A DNA stretch of 64,000 nt from contig NZ_OZ257125.1 in the NCBI RefSeq assembly GCF_965279055.1, positions 3,968,001-4,032,000 on the forward strand. The letters are read 5' to 3'. The notes under the pieces were generated by a model. The model worked only from the letters and a program-made list of their open reading frames with translations, was not told where the DNA came from and ran no database searches. This document shows, piece by piece, positions 51,189-60,730 of the stretch. The position numbers and the translations under genes were made by a program. This DNA comes from Hydrocarboniphaga sp965279055 (GTDB taxonomy: Bacteria > Pseudomonadota > Gammaproteobacteria > Nevskiales > Nevskiaceae). Numbering within the stretch: position 1 is the first letter of the stretch; each line of letters starts with the position of its first letter.

Positions 51189-52952
51189 TTAATCCACGCG
51201 CATCACCGGATACAGGTTCAGCCGCTCGTCGCGCGACGGCGAACGCTGCGCAAAGAAGTTCAGCCGCGCCGCCGGGCTCGCCGCAAACGCCGCATCCTCG
51301 GTGAGCTTGCGCTTGAACTCCGCCGCCAGCGCCGGATCTTTCGCCAGCAGGTCGCGCGCGACATCCTCGGCGACATAGGCTTCCATGTATTCCTTCTGCT
51401 CGAAGGCGATGTTGAAGAAGCCCCAGGCCGCGAACGAGTCCGGCGCGCCGGGTTCGAGCAGGCCCATGACCAGCCGTGCGTTCGGCTGGTGGATCGGCAC
51501 GAACAGCGAGCCCGCCGGCACGCCGCGCGTCTCCGGCTTCCACTCGCCATCGAACTCGACCGCGGTGCGATTCTCGAACGACTCTTTCGCATAGCGCACC
51601 GCGGTCGCACGGAACACCTGCACCGGGCCCGGCGCCTGCTCTTCGTCGAACCTGCGATAGACGATGTTGTGCAGCGCGAATTTCTGCTTGAGCCAGTCGG
51701 CCTGCGCCGCCGGCACGATGTAGCCGCTGCCGGGCGCCACGACGCTATACAGCGGCTGCGGGTCGTCGCGCATCGGCAGATGCCAGACCTGTTTTTTGCG
51801 ATCGTCGTAGCGCGTCATCAGCGCGCCGGAAACATCCGACGGCGTGCGTGTGTAGGCGTAACCGAGAAAATCGATCGTGCGTATCTTGTCGCTCACCTTC
51901 CAGCTCAGCGGCACCGTACCGCTGAGCTGGATCGCGCGCTGGTCCGCGGCCGCGGTCAGCTTGAGCCAGTCCTGCCCATGCTCGGCCATTTGCGCCAGCA
52001 GCGCGTCGATGGTGTTGCGGGTGATGCGCACGCGCGTCTTGTAATCCTTCCACGAATGCGTCTCGACCAGCACGCCGAAGCGGTTGCGCTGCACGAAATA
52101 GCCATTGGAAAAACGCGGCGGCGGCACGCTGTCGGCAAAGCCGGAACTGGGATCGTCGTCGACGACGAAGGCCGGATAGAACGCCAGCGGCAGCGAGCCT
52201 TTTTTCGACAACTGCCGGTTGACGTCGCTGCGCAGCGCCAGGCCGGCGGCGCGCAGTGCCTGGTCGCCGGAATACACCGGCTCCACCGTGATCGATACAT
52301 CGTGCTGAAACTTGGCGCCGTCGGTGACATGCAGGTCGGCCGCGAGCAGCGGGTCCCAGGTATTGATCAGCTGCAGCATCGCCTGCATCTCCGGCGTGTC
52401 GGCCTTCATGTAGTCGCGATTCAGGTTGTAGTTCTGCGCCGTGGTGCGCCAGCCCATTTCGGCCGGACCGACCTGGTTCGGCCGCTGCCAGGGTCCGAAG
52501 CGTTCGTGGCCGTCGACGTTGAACACCGGCACGAACAGCAGCACCTGCCTGTCGAGCATGCCCTTGTCGGTCTTGCCTTCGAGCGCGTCGCGCAGCGCCA
52601 GAAAGCCCGCGTCCTTGCCGTCGATCTCGCCGGCATGAATGCCACCCTGGATCAGCATCACCGGAACGTGTTTGGCCGCAGCGGCCTGCGGCGTCAGCGC
52701 ACCGCTGCGCGACACCACCATCAGCATCATCGGACGGCCTTCCGGCGTGCGCCCGAACTCCTCGCACCTGACCGCCTCGGGCCAGCGCGCGGCGAAGTCC
52801 TGGCACAGCCGGATCACCTCGTCGTAGCGGCCGGTCTTGATGAAGCCGGATTGCTCGGAGATGGTTTTGAGATCGGGTTTCGCGTCGGGCGCGGCTTGCG
52901 CGGACGCGGACAATAAGGCGAGAACGACGGCCGCTTGGCGCAACTTGAGCAT
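51189..52952 (-). CDS. Exported M14-family metallocarboxypeptidase-like protein
   Basis: A 587-aa protein. A signal peptide ends near residue 21 (LSASAQA-APD). The zinc site is His106/Glu109 in GGIHAGEIDGKD and His208 in AADLHVTDG; NYNLNRDYMK and VETHSWKDYKTR hold the substrate and catalytic residues, so the M14 site looks complete. The C-terminal 200 residues match no domain I can name but are common in the long bacterial M14 group. It is probably periplasmic or secreted. ATG 52952 is preferred over GTG 52955. The gene may serve peptide scavenging together with the next S9 peptidase. Confidence 0.93.
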   Translation of the reverse strand: MLKLRQAAVVLALLSASAQAAPDAKPDLKTISEQSGFIKTGRYDEVIRLCQDFAARWPEAVRCEEFGRTPEGRPMMLMVVSRSGALTPQAAAAKHVPVMLIQGGIHAGEIDGKDAGFLALRDALEGKTDKGMLDRQVLLFVPVFNVDGHERFGPWQRPNQVGPAEMGWRTTAQNYNLNRDYMKADTPEMQAMLQLINTWDPLLAADLHVTDGAKFQHDVSITVEPVYSGDQALRAAGLALRSDVNRQLSKKGSLPLAFYPAFVVDDDPSSGFADSVPPPRFSNGYFVQRNRFGVLVETHSWKDYKTRVRITRNTIDALLAQMAEHGQDWLKLTAAADQRAIQLSGTVPLSWKVSDKIRTIDFLGYAYTRTPSDVSGALMTRYDDRKKQVWHLPMRDDPQPLYSVVAPGSGYIVPAAQADWLKQKFALHNIVYRRFDEEQAPGPVQVFRATAVRYAKESFENRTAVEFDGEWKPETRGVPAGSLFVPIHQPNARLVMGLLEPGAPDSFAAWGFFNIAFEQKEYMEAYVAEDVARDLLAKDPALAAEFKRKLTEDAAFAASPAARLNFFAQRSPSRDERLNLYPVMRVD

Positions 52953-53038
52953 CACAGGTCCCTGCGATTATCGGAAGACCGACATGCTATGCGCTGGGCG
53001 CGCGCAAACATACGGTGCAAACCACCAGACGTCGTAGT

Positions 53039-53107
53039 GGTAGGAGCGGATCCTATCCGCGACCGTGCCGGTGGAGCCTGCGTCGCGGATAGGATCCGCT
53101 CCTACAG
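53039..53107. repeat. Inverted pair of GTAG REPs (family B variant)
   Basis: GTAGGAGCGGATCCTATCCG and its inverse, CGGATAGGATCCGCTCCTAC, about 20 bases apart. The GGATCCTATCC core varies from the usual GGACCCTGTCC. Its right end contains the TAG stop of the S9 peptidase gene (53102-53104). Confidence 0.87.
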
Positions 53108-55039
53108 GTTGACGATCTCGACCGGCTCGATCTCGTCCGCCGGCTCGAAGCCGAATACGCGGGCGTAGAAATAAAACTCCGCCGACAGCGCGCGCCGATT
53201 CGCCTCCAGCGCACGAAAGCCATGTCGCTCGTTCGGGAAACTGACATAGGCCACCGGCAGGCCCTTGGCGCGCACCGCTTCGAACATCGCCTGCGACTGG
53301 TTCGGCGGCACCACCGCATCGAGCAGGCCCTGGAACAGGATCAGCGGAGTCGACAGCCGCCCGGTGTGATGGATCGGCGAGCGCTCGCGATACAGCGCCT
53401 GCATTTGCGGATACGGGCCGACCAGGCTGTCCAGGTAGCGCGACTCGAACTTGTGCGTGTCGCGCGCCAAGGTCTCCAGATCGCCGATGCCGTAGTAGCT
53501 GGCGCCGGCCTTGAAAGTGTCGCGGAAGGTCAGCGCGGCGAGCGTGGTGTAGCCGCCGGCGCTGCCGCCCTTGATGCACAGCTTGTCGCCGTCGACCAGG
53601 CCGCGCCCGACCAGGTAGCGCGCCGCGTTGACCGCATCGTCGACATCGACCACGCCCCACTGCCCGTTCAGGCGCTGGCGATAGGCGCGGCCATAGCCGC
53701 TGCTGCCGCCGTAGTTGACGTCGACGATCGCGAAACCGCGGCTGGTCCAGTACTGGATCGCGGCGCTGAACGTCGGCGTGGCCGCGCTGGTCGGGCCGCC
53801 GTGATTGAGCACGCGCAGCGGCGGCTTCGCGCCTTCGGGCAGCGTGTGGTCACGGTTGCGCGGCGCGTAGAAGAACGCGTGCGCGGACTTGCCGTCGGTG
53901 GTCGGGAACGTGATCGCCTGCGGCGCCGATACGTAGGCCTCGTCGATCTGCAAGGGGCTGGAGCGACGCAGCACTTCGCAACGACAGCTGGCCAGATCCA
54001 GCCGCACCAGCGCCGGCGCCTGCGTCGGCGAACCGCCGACGAAGACGATGAAGCCGTCGCCGACTTTTACATCCGCGATATCGCGATACGGCGTCGCGAT
54101 CTCGGTGAGCTTGCCGCTGTCGGCATCCAGCAGCGCCAGCTGCGAATCGCCGCGACGGCGGAACGCGCAGACGATGCCGCCGTCGCGATCGAAGCCGTAC
54201 AGGCTCATGCCGAACGTCCATTGCGGCGCGCCGAACTCGGCGTCGAGTTCGTATAGCGCGCGCGTCTCGCCGCGGCGCCAGCGAAGCAGATTCCACCAGC
54301 CGCTGCGATCGGAGACGAAGACCAGTTCGCCGCGCGGCGAAAACTCCGGCTGGAAGATGGACTCGTCGTCGCCGCCGGCGACCAGCGACGTCGTGCCGAT
54401 CGCGCCATCGGCGTCGACGGTAGCGAGCCACAGGCTGCTGCCATCCCAGGGCATGTTCGGATGCATCCAGCTCAGCCAGGCGAGCTGGCGGCCATCGGCA
54501 CTGAGGCGCGGCGACGAATAGAAATCCGCGCCGGCGACCAGCACGGTCTGCGCATGCGGCGCGTCCAGCGCGATCGCCACCAGCGTGTTCTGCGGCTCGC
54601 GGCCGGCGACGCGATGATCCTCGCGCACGACGATCAAGCGGCGATGCACGCGGTCGATGATCGCATCGGCGTAGCGCAGGCCGGGCTCGCCGGCGATCAC
54701 GCTGGCCACGCGCGTGCGCAGATCCATCGCGTACACGGCCTGGTCGGCATCGTTGCTGAAATACACCACGCCGTCGCCGATCACGCTGGCACCGCCGCCG
54801 TATTCGTGCACGCGGCTGCGCAGGCTCAGAGGCGCGTCGTTGAGATCGCGGCATTCGCCGTCGGCGCCGCGATGCACCAGCACCGAACGCCCGCCTTCGG
54901 CTGCGCGCGACTCCAGCCAGTACAGCTCGTCACCGCGGACGCTGATGCTGCCCAGGCCAACCGCGTCGGCGAATACGGCGTCGAGGCTGATCGGCGATTT
55001 CCACGAGCCCGGCGCGGCGGGTTTGGCTGGCGTGTCCAT
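53102..55039 (-). CDS. S9-family dipeptidyl/acylaminoacyl peptidase
   Basis: A 645-aa cytosolic peptidase (no signal peptide). An N-terminal propeller (to about 400, e.g. FSPRGELVFVSDRSGWWNL) is followed by an alpha/beta hydrolase domain: LRVLNHGGPTSA, GSSGYGRAYR, nucleophile Ser in IKGGSAGGYTTL, Asp in GLLDAVVPPNQS and His in NERHGFRALE. The set is complete. It is of the DPP/AARP type that removes short or acylated N-terminal peptides. The TAG stop lies inside a REP (VEIVNL-stop). It is next to an exported M14 peptidase on the same strand. Confidence 0.94.
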   Translation of the reverse strand: MDTPAKPAAPGSWKSPISLDAVFADAVGLGSISVRGDELYWLESRAAEGGRSVLVHRGADGECRDLNDAPLSLRSRVHEYGGGASVIGDGVVYFSNDADQAVYAMDLRTRVASVIAGEPGLRYADAIIDRVHRRLIVVREDHRVAGREPQNTLVAIALDAPHAQTVLVAGADFYSSPRLSADGRQLAWLSWMHPNMPWDGSSLWLATVDADGAIGTTSLVAGGDDESIFQPEFSPRGELVFVSDRSGWWNLLRWRRGETRALYELDAEFGAPQWTFGMSLYGFDRDGGIVCAFRRRGDSQLALLDADSGKLTEIATPYRDIADVKVGDGFIVFVGGSPTQAPALVRLDLASCRCEVLRRSSPLQIDEAYVSAPQAITFPTTDGKSAHAFFYAPRNRDHTLPEGAKPPLRVLNHGGPTSAATPTFSAAIQYWTSRGFAIVDVNYGGSSGYGRAYRQRLNGQWGVVDVDDAVNAARYLVGRGLVDGDKLCIKGGSAGGYTTLAALTFRDTFKAGASYYGIGDLETLARDTHKFESRYLDSLVGPYPQMQALYRERSPIHHTGRLSTPLILFQGLLDAVVPPNQSQAMFEAVRAKGLPVAYVSFPNERHGFRALEANRRALSAEFYFYARVFGFEPADEIEPVEIVNL

Positions 55040-55080
55040 CGCGGCATTGTGCCAGCAACGCCGACGGCGATTGTGGTCGG

Positions 55081-55201
55081 CTCCCTCGATACGCCCGCAA
55101 AAGCGCGGGCTACTCGGGACGAACGGAGGTTGGTTGGTTCTTCAGCACCACAAACCCGTTCGTCCCGAGTAGCCGGGGCTACATCCCGGCGTATCGAGGG
55201 G
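55081..55201. repeat. Inverted pair of GTAG-type repeats (family C)
   Basis: The left unit runs from CTCCCTCGATACGC to CTACTCGGGACGAACGG. The right unit runs from CCCGTTCGTCCCGAGTAGCC to CGTATCGAGGG. The inner palindromes differ (GCGGGC-type against CCGGGG...CCCGG). It fills the gap between two minus-strand genes. Confidence 0.86.
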
Positions 55202-55213
55202 CCGGATCGCGCT

Positions 55214-56527
55214 TCAATGCACGCAACCCCGCTTCTCGAAATCCGCAACGCCGGAATACCCCGCCACCGGCAGATACTCGCCCATCACCTCGCGCTCGTC
55301 GCCGGGCTTGCGCGTGTTCTGCACGGCGTGCGTGAACCCGGGCGAAGGCAGCATGTTGCGCAGAAACAGCATGCCGTCGTCGCTGTGCCCGGCGCCGTCG
55401 CCGGCCTCGGTCCATTCGAGCCAGGCGACGCCGCACTCGGCGCGCGCGTTGCGCGGACGATCGGCGCTGCGGCTGACGACGATGGTGTAGCCACGCTGTG
55501 CGTCCAGCGGCAACTGCTCGTCATAGAGACAGGCCATCGCCTTTTGCGTGTAGGCCTCGTAGTTGCAGACCGACCAGTAGCGCAGCTCGCCGCGCTGCAT
55601 GCGGCCACCGCCGGCCTCGGTTGCCGGAATGCGCGGCAGGCGGCCCTGCAGCACCACCAGCGGCGCGTAGCCGCGATTGATCATCGCCGTCAGATAGGCA
55701 TTGTCGGGATTGCTCAGCACGCCGCCCTTGCGCTGCGGATCGCCGCCGCAGTTCTTCAGGTAAATGCACGCGGCCTGATGGCGCGTGTCGTAGAACGCAT
55801 GCCACTGCGGCGGATCGTCGGCCGGAAACGTCTTCGGCTGCAGCGGCCGGTCGCGTGCGACCGAGTACGCGGCTTTCGCGACCACCGTGCCGGGCATCGG
55901 CTTTTCATTGGCCGCGATGCGCGCGCAGGTTTCGGCTTCGGACAAGGGCACGCCGTCGGCGCCTATCAATCGTGCCTGCGGCAGCGCGACGCCGCCGGTG
56001 CGGCCGTACTTTTTGTCGGGCACATAGACGCGATACAGCAGCGCGACTTCGCGCTTGCCCTTGCCCGAGTACAAGTGATTGGGCGCGCGCGGCGTCGTCG
56101 GGTCCTCCGCCGCGATGCGCGCATGCCAGCGCCGCGGCCGGGTGTTGCGCTCGACACCGTCGACGAAGGGATTGCGGCTGCCGGCGTCGGGGACGATGTC
56201 CAGATCGGTCAGCGCGTCGCTGGGTTCGGCCGCGCTTTCGTACAGCACCAGCGAGGTGTAACGCGCGTGGGCGAAGTCGCCGCCCAGTTCCAGCTCGGTG
56301 TTCTCGGGCAAGGTGAAACGCGCCGCCCAGTAAGCGGCGCCGCTGTCCGGATACGCGTAGTTGCGCACCGGATCGTCGCGCACCCAGGGGCCGTTCCAGA
56401 AACAGCTGTTTTCGGCGATGGCCGCGTCCGCCGGCACCGTCGGCGAATCCGGGTCCGGCGGCGGCGCCTTGCAGGCGGCGAGCGCGGCCAGCAGTAGCGC
56501 GAGGCACAGCGGCAGAGGACGGATCAT
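55214..56527 (-). CDS. Cysteine-rich putative lipoprotein
   Basis: A 437-aa protein with a lipoprotein signal (LALLLAALAAC, lipidated Cys near residue 19). The mature part holds eight further cysteines (ENSCFWNG, AETCARIA, ACIYLKNCGG, SVCNYEA, KAMACLYDE, AECGVAW, RGCVH), probably disulfide-paired in the periplasm. It has paired motifs reminiscent of DUF1214-like beta domains (FTLPENTELELGGDFAHARY, SLVLYESAAEP), but I cannot assign a family. ATG 56527 fits the lipobox position. It stands between an S9 peptidase and a dehydrogenase on the same strand without overlap. Confidence 0.82.
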   Translation of the reverse strand: MIRPLPLCLALLLAALAACKAPPPDPDSPTVPADAAIAENSCFWNGPWVRDDPVRNYAYPDSGAAYWAARFTLPENTELELGGDFAHARYTSLVLYESAAEPSDALTDLDIVPDAGSRNPFVDGVERNTRPRRWHARIAAEDPTTPRAPNHLYSGKGKREVALLYRVYVPDKKYGRTGGVALPQARLIGADGVPLSEAETCARIAANEKPMPGTVVAKAAYSVARDRPLQPKTFPADDPPQWHAFYDTRHQAACIYLKNCGGDPQRKGGVLSNPDNAYLTAMINRGYAPLVVLQGRLPRIPATEAGGGRMQRGELRYWSVCNYEAYTQKAMACLYDEQLPLDAQRGYTIVVSRSADRPRNARAECGVAWLEWTEAGDGAGHSDDGMLFLRNMLPSPGFTHAVQNTRKPGDEREVMGEYLPVAGYSGVADFEKRGCVH

Positions 56528-56610
56528 GGTGGTGCACGGCGACAGGCGATACCCGGTGCAAGCAATCGCCCGGCCATCTTCGGTCGGCAATCCTTTGCCG
56601 CGCTGCGCGG

Positions 56611-57492
56611 CTACGATGCGCCGAGATTCGCCCGACGCGCCGCGACGTCGCCGAGCACCGCCCAGTCCTGGTCGCCGGCGCCATGCGCGAGCGCGTCGAG
56701 CAGCGCGTCGCGAATCACCGCCGCCATCGGCAGCGACACGCGCGACTTGCCGGCGGCGCTGAGGCCGAGTTCCACGTCCTTGAGCCCGAGCGATGCCTTG
56801 AAGCCGGCGGGCTCATAGCGACGCTCGGCGATCATGCCGCCATAGCCGCTGTAGACGGGTGTCGCAAACAAGGTCTGGGTCATCATGCCGATGAAGTCCG
56901 CGGCCTCGACGCCGTGGGCGCGCACCAGCGCACTGGCCTCGGCCATGCTCTGGATCGCGCTGGCGATCATCAGGTTGCCGGCGATCTTGACCACGTTGGC
57001 GCGCTCGGGCTCGACGCCGAAGTTCCAGCACCTCTTGGACATCGCATCCAGCGCCGGCTGCGCCAGCGCGATGCCGGCGGCGTCGCCCGCCACGACGATG
57101 TTGAGCTGCCCGGCCTGCGCCACCGGTGGCCGGCCGAACACCGGCGCGGCGACGTAGACGGCACCCTGCGCGCCGACCGCAGCCGCCAGCTCGCGGGCGT
57201 AGTCGACCGAAACCGTCGCGTGATTGACCACGACCGTGCCCGGCTTCAGCGCCGCGAGCAGGCCGCCATCCATCACCGAACGCAGCGCCTGATCGTCGGC
57301 CAGCATGATCAGGACCGCGTCGACGTCGACGGCGACGTCGGCAGCCGTGGCCGCCAGCCTGGCGCCGGCCTCCATCAGCGGCACGGCGCGCTCGGCGCTG
57401 CGGTTCCACACTACCAGCTGATGGCCAGCCTTGAGTTGATTGGCCGCCATCGGCAGCCCCATTTCACCTAGCCCGATGAACCCGATCTTCAC
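56611..57492 (-). CDS. NAD(P)-dependent oxidoreductase of the 3-hydroxyisobutyrate dehydrogenase family
   Basis: A 293-aa beta-hydroxyacid dehydrogenase. It starts at GTG 57492 with AGGAG eight bases upstream; the Rossmann motif KIGFIGLGEMGLPMA follows at once. NATVSVDYAREL is the substrate loop, and NVVKIAGNLMIASAIQ holds the catalytic Lys. The call covers 3-hydroxyisobutyrate, tartronate semialdehyde and glyoxylate/succinic semialdehyde reductases, which cannot be told apart here. No valine-degradation or glyoxylate genes adjoin. The long in-frame extension to 57771 is not coding. Confidence 0.92.
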   Translation of the reverse strand: MKIGFIGLGEMGLPMAANQLKAGHQLVVWNRSAERAVPLMEAGARLAATAADVAVDVDAVLIMLADDQALRSVMDGGLLAALKPGTVVVNHATVSVDYARELAAAVGAQGAVYVAAPVFGRPPVAQAGQLNIVVAGDAAGIALAQPALDAMSKRCWNFGVEPERANVVKIAGNLMIASAIQSMAEASALVRAHGVEAADFIGMMTQTLFATPVYSGYGGMIAERRYEPAGFKASLGLKDVELGLSAAGKSRVSLPMAAVIRDALLDALAHGAGDQDWAVLGDVAARRANLGAS

Positions 57493-57835
57493 TGCGCACT
57501 CCTCTTTTTTAATAGGTCTGACCGGAAGCAGCCAACTCGTCGATACGTTGCCGACTCGCTGTCGCCCCACGATGCTGCGTGATGCGCTCCGGTGAAGTAT
57601 CCGGGGCCATCGACAAAATAAACATTCGCGGCCAACGCGTACGGTCTGGCCGCAGCCAACGCTGCGAAGGACGCTAGTCCGCTGCATCGGTGGAAAAGCA
57701 TCTGGATAGCGGTGCCAGCGCGGTGCGATGCAAGGAGAAAAGCACAGCAATAGCAGCGCTATTGCGAGCATTTTCGACGCCGCAGCGCGCTGTGATGGCG
57801 CCGATAGCCAGGTGCGATTTCATCGATGCAGTGGA
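57493..57835. other. 343-base intergenic region
   Basis: It is lower in G+C than the surroundings between about 57510 and 57790. Apart from the AGGAG ribosome site of the dehydrogenase at its left end, I see no gene, repeat family or clear terminator. Confidence 0.45.
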
Positions 57836-58360
57836 CTAGGGCTTGGGGCGCTGCACGCTGGACTGCAGGTTGGCGCGCACCTGCTGCGCGTCGAACGCCT
57901 TGAGGTTGTCGGCGGGCTTGGCGCCCTTGAACACCAGGATGTCGGCCTGCGCGTTGTAGGCCTCGCCATTGCCGCCGCCGAGTATCGTGCCCAGGCCGAT
58001 CGACAGACCCGAGCCGAAGTTGCCGGAGCTGCCGCCGATGCCCAGGCCGACGCCGCCGCTGCTGCCGGATTTCGCGGCGTCGGCATGCGTCTGCCGATCG
58101 GCGATCACGAACCAGTCGTAGCCATTGTTGATCGTGACTTCGGCGGCGCGGTACATCAGGTAGTTCTCGACCACGTCGCGCGGCGTTTGCGAATTGCCGG
58201 TGTAGGTGATGCGGTAGCGATTGGTCTCGAGCCGCTGCTCGGAATAACCCAGGCCGTCCTTGGCCGGCTGGTACGGCGTCGCGGTGGCACAGGCGGCCAG
58301 CAGTAGCGGCGCCAGCAGGGCGGCGGCGAGCGCGGCGTGGTTTTTCGAAGAAACGAACAT
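57836..58360 (-). CDS. CC0125/CC1285-family lipoprotein
   Basis: A 174-aa lipoprotein (LLLAACATATPYQPA, lipidated Cys near residue 24). GYSEQRLETNRYRITYTGNS and VVENYLMYRAAEVTINNGYDWFVI match the CC0125/CC1285 group described from Caulobacter. A glycine-rich segment (GVGLGIGGSSGNFGSGLSIG) lies mid-protein. The function is unknown. ATG 58360 (MFVSSKNH) has CAGGAG just before it. It follows the MpaB-like gene by 56 bases on the same strand. Confidence 0.9.
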   Translation of the reverse strand: MFVSSKNHAALAAALLAPLLLAACATATPYQPAKDGLGYSEQRLETNRYRITYTGNSQTPRDVVENYLMYRAAEVTINNGYDWFVIADRQTHADAAKSGSSGGVGLGIGGSSGNFGSGLSIGLGTILGGGNGEAYNAQADILVFKGAKPADNLKAFDAQQVRANLQSSVQRPKP

Positions 58361-58416
58361 GCAATTCTCCTGGTTCACATTCAGACGGATACGCGACAGA
58401 AACAGTTCCGGATGCC

Positions 58417-59331
58417 TCATGGCTGAAAGCGCTTCGGATCGACCGCCATGCGCCGGCAGGAGCGCGCGACGACGCCGTCGGACAAGGCGGCGCGCAGGGC
58501 CGGCCCGGCGAGTTGCAGGCTGCGTGCGGCGGCCTCAGCGCGCAGGCGCTGCAGCCGCGTGCGGCGCATCAGCGTCGCGGCCCAGTCCGGCAACAGCACG
58601 GCACCGGCACCGATGAACACCTCGCGCGCCAGGACGCCGCCGGCCACCGGCACGGCGATGTTCTGCAACACCTCCAGCACCTCGCGCGAGCGCGCATCGA
58701 AGCGCAACTCGGGCTGCACCCGCGCGAAGTAACGCGCCACCGCCGCAGCCGACTTCGGCACGCGACGCGCACCGAGCATTTCGGCGACTCGCGCAGTCTC
58801 GCGGTAGTAGCGGTCGCGTGCGGCAGGCGTCAGCGTCTCGCCGCGATACCGCTGGAATCCGGCGAGAAAGCTCGACATTTCGGTCACGTGCACCCAGGTC
58901 AGCAGATCCGGATCGGCCGCCGAATAAGGCAGGCCGTCGGCGGTCACGCCGCGCACCCGCGTGTGGATTTGCGCGACGCGCGCGATCATCCGCGCCGCCT
59001 CGGCTTGCGGCGCGTAGCTGGTGGCGGCAACGAAGGCGGTGGTGCGGCGCAGCCGGCCCATCAGGTCTTCGCGAAAATTGGAATGATCGTAGACGCCGGC
59101 GAGTGCGCGCGGATGCAGCGTCTGCAGCATCAGGGCACAGACGCCGCCGGCCATCATGCCGGGAAAATCCGCATGCACTTTCCAGGTGAGGCTGCGCGGG
59201 CCGAACAGGCCGGCGTCGCCGCGCGGCTGGTCGTAGTCCACCGGCGTCTCGGTCTCGCGGGTCAGCAGCGCGATCAGCGTGGTGCGTAGACGCGCCTTGA
59301 GTTGAGTCCTGCCGGGAATGAGCATCGCCAT
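58417..59331 (-). CDS. Oxygenase MpaB-family protein (DUF2236)
   Basis: A 304-aa all-helical protein. FPGMMAGGVCALMLQTLHPRALAGV (seen in parts: FPGMMAGGVCALMLQTLHPR), DHSNFREDLMGRLRRTTAF, VHGVTADG-like VRGVTADGLPYSA, TWVHVTEMSSFLAGF and a C-terminal basic segment match DUF2236/MpaB, a family with haem-containing latex-clearing and mycophenolate side-chain oxygenases. The haem ligand is not assigned by eye. The substrate is unknown. ATG 59331 or the next Met (two codons on) may be the start. Confidence 0.9.
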   Translation of the reverse strand: MAMLIPGRTQLKARLRTTLIALLTRETETPVDYDQPRGDAGLFGPRSLTWKVHADFPGMMAGGVCALMLQTLHPRALAGVYDHSNFREDLMGRLRRTTAFVAATSYAPQAEAARMIARVAQIHTRVRGVTADGLPYSAADPDLLTWVHVTEMSSFLAGFQRYRGETLTPAARDRYYRETARVAEMLGARRVPKSAAAVARYFARVQPELRFDARSREVLEVLQNIAVPVAGGVLAREVFIGAGAVLLPDWAATLMRRTRLQRLRAEAAARSLQLAGPALRAALSDGVVARSCRRMAVDPKRFQP

Positions 59332-59496
59332 GGCGCATTGTCGCAGGCCTTTGCGCCGGCGGCAGGTTCAGCCACGGCTCACGGCGCGGCGGTCATCTTG
59401 ATAACTCTCAAGCTTCAGCACGGCCGCTCGCGGCCTATGCCAAGGAAGGCTCGACATGCCGCATCAACACCGCATTCATCGCGCCGGAGCGCGCTC

Positions 59497-60600
59497 ATGA
59501 GCTTCGCACCGGGCACGCGCGTGCGTTACGGCGTCATCGGTGCCGGCTGGATTTCGCAGCAGGCTTTCATGCCCGGCGTGCAGCACACCGGCAACTCGCA
59601 GCTGGCGGCGCTGGTGACCGGCGACGAGGACAAGGCGCGCGTGCTATCGGCACGCTACGGCATCCGCGCCTGGGGCTACGCGCAATACGGCGAGCTGCTG
59701 GCCAGCGGCGAGATCGATGCGGTCTACATCGCGCTGCCCAACTTCATGCACCGCGACTACGCGGTGCGCGCGCTGGAAGCCGGCCTGCACGTGCTGCTGG
59801 AAAAACCGATGGCGATACGCGAGGCCGACTGCATCGCGATCCGCGACGCGGCGGTACGCCACAACCGCCGGCTGATGATCGCCTACCGCCTGCACTCCGA
59901 GCCCGGCACGCTGGCCGCGGTCGAGCTGATGCGGCGCGGCGCGATCGGCGAGATCCGCGCGTTCTCGTCGCTGTTCTCGCAGCAGGTCACGCCGAGCAAT
60001 CACCGCGCCGAGCATGGTTTCTGGAGCGGCCCGGTCGCCGACATGGGCCCTTATCCGATCAACGCCGCGCGCATGCTGTTCGCCGCCGAGCCGGTCGAGG
60101 TCAGCGCCGTCGGCGTGCGTCATCCGCATACCACGTTCGACTTCGACGATACCGTCAGCGTGACGATGCGCTTCCCCGACGAGCGCCTGGCGCAGTTCAC
60201 CGTCAGCTACTTCGGTGCGCCGGTGGACCAGTACCGGGTGCTCGGCACGCACGGCGATCTGGAAGTCTCCCCCGGCTTCATGTTTGGCGTCGGCGTCAGG
60301 CACCGGCTGACCGTCGAAGGCAACACCAGCGAGCGCGAATTCCCGGTCACCGACCAGTTCGGTGCCGAGCTGCAGTATTTCTCCGAATGCATCCTCGACG
60401 GCCGTGATCCGGAACCCGATGGCGAAGAAGGCCTGGCCGATGTGCGCATCATCGAGGCGATACGCCTGGCGCTGGAAACCGGCGAGGCACAAAAGCTCGC
60501 GCCGTTCAGCCGCGCACGCCGGCCCGAACCGGAGCAGGCGGTGGAACTGCCGCCGGTGCAGGCGCCGGAGCTGATTCACGCGGCGCCGCCGGACAGCTGA
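59497..60600 (+). CDS. Gfo/Idh/MocA-family NAD(P)-dependent oxidoreductase
   Basis: A 367-aa sugar-type dehydrogenase. The N-terminal Rossmann part has VRYGVIGAGWISQQAFMPG; EKPMAI (about residue 106) is the family catalytic-Lys motif; GPVADMGPYPINAARMLF is the second-domain substrate loop, with a His/Asp-bearing pocket. Relatives oxidise or reduce sugars, inositols and dihydrodiols. ATG 59497 was chosen because upstream in-frame residues are unrelated. It is divergent from the MpaB gene. A Pro/Glu-rich tail follows the domain. Confidence 0.92.
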   Translation: MSFAPGTRVRYGVIGAGWISQQAFMPGVQHTGNSQLAALVTGDEDKARVLSARYGIRAWGYAQYGELLASGEIDAVYIALPNFMHRDYAVRALEAGLHVLLEKPMAIREADCIAIRDAAVRHNRRLMIAYRLHSEPGTLAAVELMRRGAIGEIRAFSSLFSQQVTPSNHRAEHGFWSGPVADMGPYPINAARMLFAAEPVEVSAVGVRHPHTTFDFDDTVSVTMRFPDERLAQFTVSYFGAPVDQYRVLGTHGDLEVSPGFMFGVGVRHRLTVEGNTSEREFPVTDQFGAELQYFSECILDGRDPEPDGEEGLADVRIIEAIRLALETGEAQKLAPFSRARRPEPEQAVELPPVQAPELIHAAPPDS

Positions 60601-60730
60601 GCCCGCGCCGCCTCGGTCCGCTCCTACCGCAGCGGTCTCACCAGCGGCGCCCACGAACGGGGTCCGGTGGAGCCGCATGCCGCACCCGGCGCTTCTGCTA
60701 TCGTCGCCCGCATTACGAGGGGAGAGGCCG

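Noticed and set aside
49357..51543. 728-codon frame antisense to the Na+/H+ antiporter
   Set aside because: Shadow frame crossing the family-E repeat and another gene; biased composition.
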